Positions 7,650 to 13,359 of a stretch of 16,255 bases of DNA are shown piece after piece. Positions within the stretch are counted from its first letter, which is position 1. Each line of letters begins with the position of its first letter. The notes beneath the pieces were generated by a model. That model ran no database searches. It was given only the letters and a program-made list of their open reading frames with translations, and had not been told where the DNA came from. Location of the stretch: assembly GCA_002408385.1 (NCBI GenBank), contig DHSB01000043.1, positions 6,610-22,864 on the forward strand, given 5' to 3'. The stretch is from Myxococcales bacterium UBA5297 (GTDB lineage: Bacteria; Myxococcota; Myxococcia; Myxococcales; UBA5297). A program made the translations under genes and the position numbers.

Positions 7650-8555
7650 CTACTCGAAGGTCTTGGCGGCTTGGGCGCGCATCGCCGGGCTCAGGGTCAG
7701 GCCGAGCATCGCGGCGCTCTTCGCGTTCAGGTAGATGGTGCCCTCAGGGGCCTCCGGGCCCTCGGCGCCACCGACGAGCAGCCGTCGGGCGGCCTTGGCC
7801 GCCTTGACCCCCATCTCACCGTAGTCCGCCTCCACGGCAAGCACGGCGCCGGCCTTGCTCATGCCCTCGGAGAAGGCGATCACCGGCACCTTCGCCCCGA
7901 GAGAGGTGACCATCACGAACTTGAAGGTGTCGGCGGCGATGACGGTGGTGTCGGGGATGAGCCAGACCGCGTCGACCTCGCCGATAAGCTCGCGGGCCGC
8001 GCCGATGACGTCCTTGCGCGCGCCGACCTCCTTTCGCACCAGCGTCAGCTTGGCCGCGGTCGCGGCCGACTGGCACTCAGCGGCCAGCCCGGTGGAGAGC
8101 GCCGGGTCGTAGATGATCCCGAGCTTTTGGACCGAGGGCAGAATCGCGCGCACGACCTTGAGCTGGCGGGCCGGGGGCACGAACATCGGCACGAAGGGCG
8201 TATTCGCGGCAAGTCCCACCATTCGCGGGTCGGGCACCAGCGCGACGATCACCGGGCAGCCCGGCTTGAGCTCGGAGGCGACCCGCGCCGCATCCGAGCC
8301 GATGGCCAGCAGCAGCGCGGGCTGGGCAGACAAGGCCTTCTCGAGCTCGGCCCGGCCACCGGCGGCGGCGAGGCTGATCGAGGTGGTCGCCTGCCCGAGC
8401 GCCTCCGCGAAGGCCTTCTCGAGCGCCGTGTAGGGCCCCAGCTCGGAGCTGCGCGCGACGACCACGTTCCCGGCAAGCGCGAGGCCCGGGACAGCGCCCA
8501 GCGCGCACGCGGACAGAACGAGCACGGTCATTCTCGTCAAGCTGCGCTTTGACAT
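7650..8555 (-). CDS. Periplasmic substrate-binding protein, ABC_sub_bind (TrpX-like) type
   Basis: This 301-residue exported protein resembles the ABC_sub_bind family (PF04392), two-lobed binding proteins typified by streptococcal TrpX. Recognisable stretches are LLLAIGSDAARVA (81-93), PVIVALVPDP (101-110), LGIIYDPALSTG (145-156), AVWLIPDTTV (196-205) and KVPVIAFSEGM (222-232). The N-terminus has Lys/Arg then a hydrophobic run. It could be cut by signal peptidase I after ALA (residue 28), or be a lipoprotein through LSAC (14-17). I chose ATG 8555, with GGAG 9 bases upstream; ATG 8570 and GTG 8582 are in-frame alternatives. No permease or ATPase gene is nearby. Its place between cheR and the MCP gene suggests a sensing rather than transport role. 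The ligand is unknown. Confidence 0.85.
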   Translation of the reverse strand: MSKRSLTRMTVLVLSACALGAVPGLALAGNVVVARSSELGPYTALEKAFAEALGQATTSISLAAAGGRAELEKALSAQPALLLAIGSDAARVASELKPGCPVIVALVPDPRMVGLAANTPFVPMFVPPARQLKVVRAILPSVQKLGIIYDPALSTGLAAECQSAATAAKLTLVRKEVGARKDVIGAARELIGEVDAVWLIPDTTVIAADTFKFVMVTSLGAKVPVIAFSEGMSKAGAVLAVEADYGEMGVKAAKAARRLLVGGAEGPEAPEGTIYLNAKSAAMLGLTLSPAMRAQAAKTFE

Positions 8556-8591
8556 TGCTTCCGACTCCATACCGGCGCGCACCGGGCTTCG

Positions 8592-9962
8592 CTACCGAAA
8601 AGTCCCATGATGGGTCGCCTGTTCGAGCGCTCGCTTGAGCGCCCCGGCCGTAATCTCCTCGATGCCGGGGAGGACGACCGACTCGTCGACGCCTTCGAGC
8701 GCCCTCAAAGCGTTGCGGCGAGCGCGCTCGGCGTCTTGGGGACGGCCCGCCCGCTCGAACAGCGGCACGAGCGCCGCGTGCCCGGTCGCAAGGTTGGGCT
8801 CAAGGTACAGGGCCCGGCGCACCGCATCGATGGCGCCCTCGAGATCCCCCCGGCTCTCAACCGTCAGCGACAGGAGCAGGTACGACTCGGGCAGCAGCTC
8901 GCGGGCGGCCGAGTCGCGCGCGAGCCGCTCGGCCTCCTCGATCTGCCCATTGCGCGCGGCGTCGCGGGCGCGCTCGAAGAGCCCGCTCGCGCTCTTGCTC
9001 GCCGGTGCCTCCTGCGGCCCGGCGGCGGGCAGGCCGACCGCGGTGGGGGCGATGGGAAGGGCCGGCTTGCGAAAGGCTGCGTGGGGTGGCCGCGCCGCCG
9101 CAGGGGCGGGGGGAGAGCGCCGCGCCACCGGTACGCTCTTGCGTTCGCCGGCCACCGGCTTGCGCAGCAGCGTGACACTCTCGCAGTCGAGCCATTCGAG
9201 CCCGAGGCCCGCGGCCATCGGGACCTCGACCGGACCGAGCACGAGCAGCCCGCCGGGCCGCAGCGCCTCGACGAACTTGTGGAGGACCCGCGCCACGGTC
9301 TGGGGAGAGAAGTAGATGAGGACGTTTCGGCAGAAGATCGCGTGGAAGCCGAGCGCGGGCGGCGGCTCCGAGACGAGGTTGTGCCGCTTGAACTGTACGC
9401 TCGAGCGAAGGGAGGCGACGACCTCGACCTCGCCAGAGTCCACGGGCAGGAAGAGCAGCCGGTGCAGGCGCGGGTCGAGCCTGCGGATGGACCAGCTTCC
9501 GTAGCGGCCGGCGCGGGCCCGCGCGAGCGCGCGCTCGGAGATGTCGGTGGCGACGACGCGGTCGGCCCCCGGCTCACGGCCCGCCTCCGCCAGGGCGCCG
9601 GCGATGGAATACGGCTCTTCGCCGCTGGCACAGCCGGCCGACCAGATCGAAAGCGGCCGCTCCCCACGCCATTCGGTGCGCAGCCTCTTCTTGAGACCGG
9701 CGAACTGCTCGGGGTGGCGAAAGAAATAGGTCTCGCCGATGACCGAATGCTCGACGAGCCGGGCGATGCTCTCGGGCTCACCGGCATGCAGGCGCGCCAG
9801 ATAGCCCGCCGCCCCGACCCCCTCGGCCTGGGCCGCTCTGCCAAAGGACTCCTGGAGGGCTCGCCGAAGCGCCTTGGAAAGAACGATGCCGGCGGCCTGC
9901 TCGAGGATGGCCTCGACCTGCTCGAGAACCTCGGACCGAAGCGCCTGGGGCCCGAAGCTCAT
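8592..9962 (-). CDS. cheR: CheR-type chemoreceptor methyltransferase with C-terminal TPRs
   Basis: This 456-residue cytoplasmic protein would methylate receptor glutamates using S-adenosylmethionine. An N-terminal helical CheR domain leads to ETYFFRHPEQF (77-87), then the SAM-binding WSAGCASGEEPYSIA (107-121), VVATDIS (136-142) and FCRNVLIYFSPQT (210-222). A Pro/Ala-rich linker (about 270-325) joins a TPR region (about 326-425) with ARDAARNGQIEEAERLARD and GDLEGAIDAVRRALYLEPN. CheR-TPR proteins occur in Wsp and Frz-type systems. ATG 9962 overlaps the stop of cheW1 in an ATGA junction, so the two are translationally coupled. The MCP here lacks a CheR-docking pentapeptide, so the TPRs may provide the recruitment. 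No CheB methylesterase is encoded in the window. Confidence 0.94.
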   Translation of the reverse strand: MSFGPQALRSEVLEQVEAILEQAAGIVLSKALRRALQESFGRAAQAEGVGAAGYLARLHAGEPESIARLVEHSVIGETYFFRHPEQFAGLKKRLRTEWRGERPLSIWSAGCASGEEPYSIAGALAEAGREPGADRVVATDISERALARARAGRYGSWSIRRLDPRLHRLLFLPVDSGEVEVVASLRSSVQFKRHNLVSEPPPALGFHAIFCRNVLIYFSPQTVARVLHKFVEALRPGGLLVLGPVEVPMAAGLGLEWLDCESVTLLRKPVAGERKSVPVARRSPPAPAAARPPHAAFRKPALPIAPTAVGLPAAGPQEAPASKSASGLFERARDAARNGQIEEAERLARDSAARELLPESYLLLSLTVESRGDLEGAIDAVRRALYLEPNLATGHAALVPLFERAGRPQDAERARRNALRALEGVDESVVLPGIEEITAGALKRALEQATHHGTFR

Positions 9963-10510
9963 CCGGTCTCACCCTCTCGCACCAGCGCGCCCACGTCCAA
10001 CAGGGGCAGCAGCTCGTCGCCGCTGCGACACAGACCTACGACGAGCCTCGAGCCCCAGCGGCCGACCTTCGCGTCCTCCTCCTCTGACGGATCGGCGACG
10101 ACCGGCGCTTCGACGAGGGTGCGCACCCGGTCGACGACCAGACCTATCCGCCTCTCGGTGGCGAGCACGACGACATGGGCATCGAGCGAGGCGAGGCGCG
10201 GATGGCCGACGAGCGCCGCGAGATCAACGCCGACCGCGGGCTCGCCCCGATAAAGGAAGCTCCCCAGGACGTGGGCCGGCGCTTGGGGGAGGGGCGTGAA
10301 CTCGACCAGCCGCACGATTTCGAACACGAGCGCCGCGGGCACGGCCGCCGACAAGGCGCCGACGTCGAAGACCACGTAGACACCGGGAAGGGGCTCCCCG
10401 ACACCGAGCGCGGCCAGCTCGGCCTGCGCTTGCACCAGCTCGGTCTCGAGCTCGTGCAAGCGTCGCCTCAGCGCCTGCCTCTGCAGGTCCCCATCGCCCA
10501 TAATCGCCAT
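9959..10510 (-). CDS. cheW: CheW-like coupling protein with N-terminal coiled coil (first gene of the operon)
   Basis: This 183-residue protein has a heptad-like, probably coiled-coil helix at about residues 8-36 (charged, with Leu at regular spacing) and a divergent CheW domain at about 42-180: YVVFDVGALSAAVPAALVFEIVRLVE (45-70), VLGSFLYRGEPAVGVDLAAL (81-100) and RIGLVVDRV (121-129). It would couple receptor to kinase; the coiled coil could add self-association or partner binding. ATG 10510 and ATG 10501 are both possible starts; an AGGG lies 3 and 12 bases upstream respectively. A GTG at 10567 opens the frame further but falls on the predicted -10 element, so I reject it. The gene ends in the ATGA overlap with cheR. 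Confidence 0.85.
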   Translation of the reverse strand: MAIMGDGDLQRQALRRRLHELETELVQAQAELAALGVGEPLPGVYVVFDVGALSAAVPAALVFEIVRLVEFTPLPQAPAHVLGSFLYRGEPAVGVDLAALVGHPRLASLDAHVVVLATERRIGLVVDRVRTLVEAPVVADPSEEEDAKVGRWGSRLVVGLCRSGDELLPLLDVGALVREGETG

Positions 10511-10877
10511 TTTCCCTAGTCGATTCGCAAGGCTGCGCCGCTGAGCGGGCCCGCGACTGGAGGCCACGATAGCCCAGGCCCGAGGCGAGGGTCAAAACAG
10601 ACAAAGGCGCAGGGCGCGGACCGCTTGCCTCAGTGAAACGAGGCCAACACCGCGTGAGCACAGGTGGGAGCACCTGCGACCCGAGCGCCGCCCGCTGGAC
10701 GACCCTTGGGGCGGGTGATCGGCGGAAGCATCGGCAGCGGTCAAGGCCCAGGCCCGTCGCTTCGACCTCGCTCGCGCCCTTTCGGCAGCAGACGCGCCGA
10801 CATCGGAGCCGAAAGGCGCGCGCTCTTCCGCTTTGGTCGCGGCCTCTGGACGGGCAGGGCCTCAACGCTGCAGCCGA
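10511..10877. other. Intergenic leader region of the chemosensory operon
   Basis: This 367-base gap separates the NuoE/NuoF-like gene from cheW1, both on the minus strand. It holds a sigma-70-like promoter candidate at 10566-10595. The rest, about 10600-10877, shows no gene I recognise, no clear terminator hairpin with a T-tract, and no obvious operator palindrome. The gap is longer than any other within or next to the operon, consistent with an independent transcription start for the chemosensory genes. Confidence 0.45.
10566..10595 (-). promoter_or_regulatory. Putative sigma-70-type promoter of the chemosensory operon
   Basis: Read on the minus strand, TTGACC (10595-10590, five of six matches to TTGACA) is followed after 18 bases by TATCGT (10571-10566, four of six matches to TATAAT). 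Transcription would start near 10559, giving a leader of about 50 bases to ATG 10510. This is a pattern match only. GC-rich genomes yield chance matches, and the 18-base spacer is slightly long. Confidence 0.35.
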
Positions 10878-12665
10878 TCAGCTCTTCGCCTTCTTGCGCG
10901 GGTGGCAGGAGCAGTGGCCTTCGCGGTGCAGATCGATGGTCTGGGGAAAGCGCTCGAGCACCGACCCGATGGGAACCGCGGCCCGGCGCCCTATCGGACA
11001 GCCCGCCGAGCTCAGCTCCGCCATCAAGGCCTCGATCCTGGCCGCCGGCTCGGGACCGGTGCCCAGCAGGCCGATCGCCTGTTCGAGCTCGAGCAGATGC
11101 GAGCAGCCGGGACAGGCCCCGCAGGCCTCGCGCGCGAAGAAGGCGGCCTCGCGCCGCGCAAGGTCGAGCAGGCAGCTCTTTTCGCTCACGGCGACGACGG
11201 CCCCGCTGCCGATGCACGCCCCGAGCGGGCCGAGCGCGGCATCGTCGAGCGGGGTGTCGATTTGGTCACCTGCGAGGTAGGCGCTTGCCGCCCCCCCGAG
11301 GTGCAACGCCAGGATGCTCTTGCCTTGGAGCGGCCCTTCGCCGAGCTCCTCGATGAGGTGCCGCAGGGGGGTTCCGCGAGGAACCTCGTAGTTGCCAGGT
11401 CTCTTCACGTCGCCGCCAAGCGACACGACCTTGGCCCCTCCTGCGCCGTTCTTTCCCAGGGCCCGGTACCACTCGGCCCCCTGGGCGACGATGGCGGGGA
11501 GGGAGGCGAGAGTCTCGACGTTCTGGACGAGGGTTGGCTGGCCGCCGAGCCCGCCTTCTTCGGGGTTGGGCAGGGCCGCCGGAGCGCCTGGCGGGTCGCC
11601 CTCGAGCGCCTCGATGAGCCGCGCCGGCTCGCGGGCAAAGTAGCTGCTCGGGGCCAGCCTTAGCCGCACCGGCAGGGAGAAGCCCGTGCCGAGGATCTTC
11701 TCGCCCAGCAGCCCGCAGCGGGTCGCGTCGTCGACCGCGGCGCGGCAACGCTCGAAGACCAGCTCGTACTCGCCGCGCACACACAGCAGCGCCTCGGTCG
11801 CGCCCACCGCGTAGGCGCAGAGGACCGCGCCGGCGAGCACCAGGTGCGGATCGCGCTCGAGCAGGATGCGGTCTTTGGAGGTGCCCGGCTCGGTCTCGAG
11901 GCCGTCGATGACGAGCCACTTCGGGCCGGTGCCCTCGCGCACCCGCGCCCAGCGCTCGGCAACCGGCCGCCCGTCGAGCTCGCCGCCGACCAGCCCGCTT
12001 GCGCAGACCGCCTCGAACACCGCCTCGGGCGGGGCCTGCAGCGCGCTCTCGACGGGAGCCCAGGCTCCGTGCCGGCGCGCCGTGGCAAGCTGGTGGGAGC
12101 CCTTGGCGAAGATGTTGGCGAACGCCACGCGGGTCTCTGTCTTGAACGCGTGGACGGGCTTCTCGACCGACAGGATGTCCTCCCAGTCGAGCGGGTCGGC
12201 TTTGGCCAACGAGCGGGCGCGCGCGGCGCTGATGGCGAGCGGAGGGCCGCGGTTGTAGCAAGCGATAGGGCCCAGATCGCACGCGCCCTGGCAGCGCAGC
12301 GGCTCGAACAACACGCCCTTCTCGCGCAGGACGCGCTCGACCTCGTTGCCCCCTCGCGCCGCGCAGGGACCGTTCGTACAGATACCGAGCCTGCTCAGCT
12401 CGTGCGAGGCAGCCGCCAGTCGATGGGCGCGAGCAAGCGCAGCGAGCCTGTCGGCGTCGGTGCCCAGCTTTGCGGCAGCGTAGGCGATGGCGCTCGCGGG
12501 CAAGGGACCGAGGAGGAGACCAAGCTCGACCAATAGAGAAAGCGCCGCCGCCGGCTCGTCACGGTAGCGCTCGATGGCCTCATCGACCGCTCGGGTCCTC
12601 GCGCCAAAGGCGCTGGGGCCACAAGGCTCGGTGGCCCTTGAGTATCCTGTCAGCGAAGTACGCAC
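10878..12665 (-). CDS. Fused NuoE-NuoF-like iron-sulfur protein with degenerate nucleotide-binding motifs
   Basis: From GTG 12665 this is 595 residues. The N-terminal part is NuoE-like (thioredoxin-fold ferredoxin): Cys96 and Cys101 (CTNGPC) plus Cys125 and Cys129 (CQGAC) would hold a 2Fe-2S cluster. The rest is NuoF-like, with EPGT-KDR (about 259-266), PTLVQNVETLASLP (377-390) and C-terminal 4Fe-4S ligands Cys515, Cys518, Cys521 (ACGACPGC) and Cys556. The NADH-binding GRGGAGF signature is replaced by GGELDGR, and the family's ICGEETAL segment reads FAREPARL, so normal NADH oxidation is doubtful. No other complex I, hydrogenase or formate dehydrogenase subunit is in the window. The start is uncertain: no good Shine-Dalgarno sequence precedes GTG 12665, and the frame extends to ATG 12836, which would overlap the divergent gene. 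Confidence 0.85.
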   Translation of the reverse strand: MRTSLTGYSRATEPCGPSAFGARTRAVDEAIERYRDEPAAALSLLVELGLLLGPLPASAIAYAAAKLGTDADRLAALARAHRLAAASHELSRLGICTNGPCAARGGNEVERVLREKGVLFEPLRCQGACDLGPIACYNRGPPLAISAARARSLAKADPLDWEDILSVEKPVHAFKTETRVAFANIFAKGSHQLATARRHGAWAPVESALQAPPEAVFEAVCASGLVGGELDGRPVAERWARVREGTGPKWLVIDGLETEPGTSKDRILLERDPHLVLAGAVLCAYAVGATEALLCVRGEYELVFERCRAAVDDATRCGLLGEKILGTGFSLPVRLRLAPSSYFAREPARLIEALEGDPPGAPAALPNPEEGGLGGQPTLVQNVETLASLPAIVAQGAEWYRALGKNGAGGAKVVSLGGDVKRPGNYEVPRGTPLRHLIEELGEGPLQGKSILALHLGGAASAYLAGDQIDTPLDDAALGPLGACIGSGAVVAVSEKSCLLDLARREAAFFAREACGACPGCSHLLELEQAIGLLGTGPEPAARIEALMAELSSAGCPIGRRAAVPIGSVLERFPQTIDLHREGHCSCHPRKKAKS

Positions 12666-12802
12666 GGCCCGGAAATTGCGATGGGCCCCGCCATCCGACA
12701 ACCTGCCCGTTAGGGTTTGACCTCTCGGACCGACGCCGCCGCGTTCGGGCAGGCGGCCCCTGGCGAAGAGCGCCTCCAGAATCCTCTTGATGGAGGCCCA
12801 CC

Positions 12803-13105
12803 ATGCCCATCTCCGGTAGGGAGCTGACGGGGGCATCCGAGGCCGCCCGGCTCCTGCTCGAGCGGCTCGGTCTCGACGACTGGTACTTCTCGCTCGAGCC
12901 GCGCGAGACCGGGCCCTGGGAGCTGCGGCTCGAGTGCTCGGGTTGGGAGGGCTGGCGCGCCTTCTCGTTCCCCGTCGAGCCCTCGGAGCTCATCGGCTCG
13001 CTGGACGATCCCGACCTCGCGCAGCGAATGCTCGCCGACTGGCGCGCGAAGCTCTCGCAATGCAGCAGCCATGCTGGCCCGCCCCCACGCTCATCGTCCC
13101 CGTAG
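12803..13105 (+). CDS. Small protein of unknown function
   Basis: I do not recognise this 100-residue protein. ATG 12803 has a strong GGAGG 6 bases upstream (12792-12796), which supports a real gene. The first 80 residues alternate a short helix-like stretch (SEAARLLLERLGL) with Trp-rich, beta-looking sequence (DDWYFSLEP, GPWELRLECSGWEGWRAFSF) and end in a helix-like DLAQRMLADWRAKL. The last 15 residues are Ser/Pro-rich and probably disordered. No signal peptide or membrane segment is seen. It is divergent from the NuoE/NuoF-like gene and precedes the repeat-protein gene on the same strand by 254 bases, in which I see no further gene. Confidence 0.65.
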   Translation: MPISGRELTGASEAARLLLERLGLDDWYFSLEPRETGPWELRLECSGWEGWRAFSFPVEPSELIGSLDDPDLAQRMLADWRAKLSQCSSHAGPPPRSSSP

Positions 13106-13359
13106 GCCGCGCCGGAGCCGCGCCGCGCGCCGGGCGCGGCCGGCGCGCTCGATGAAACACCCCGCCCCTCGCCGGCCTTGTCGAAACACAGGAGGCGGCG
13201 CCGCTCGGGCTCGCCGTCCTCGAACGCACTCTCACCCCCGACACTCCTGCCGGCGCCGCGCCCCAACCAGGAGGCTCGCACCCCAGCGCGCACGTCAACA
13301 GCATCCGTCGCCGAGCGTTATCGCCCCATGCCCTGCCGGGCAACGAGAAGGAGTGGAAA

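Noticed and set aside
5483..7807. A 774-codon open frame on the plus strand opposite the response regulator and MCP genes
   Set aside because: Antisense shadow: the translation is low-complexity His/Asp/Arg/Leu-rich, and the minus strand carries unmistakable receiver and MCP motifs.
8607..10253. A 548-codon plus-strand open frame opposite cheR
   Set aside because: No recognisable domain. CheR catalytic motifs and TPRs are on the minus strand with an ATGA junction to cheW1.
12717..12745. TTGACC as a -35 element for the small plus-strand gene at 12803
   Set aside because: No acceptable -10 hexamer lies 16-18 bases downstream (sequence CGCGTT), so a promoter call is not supported.
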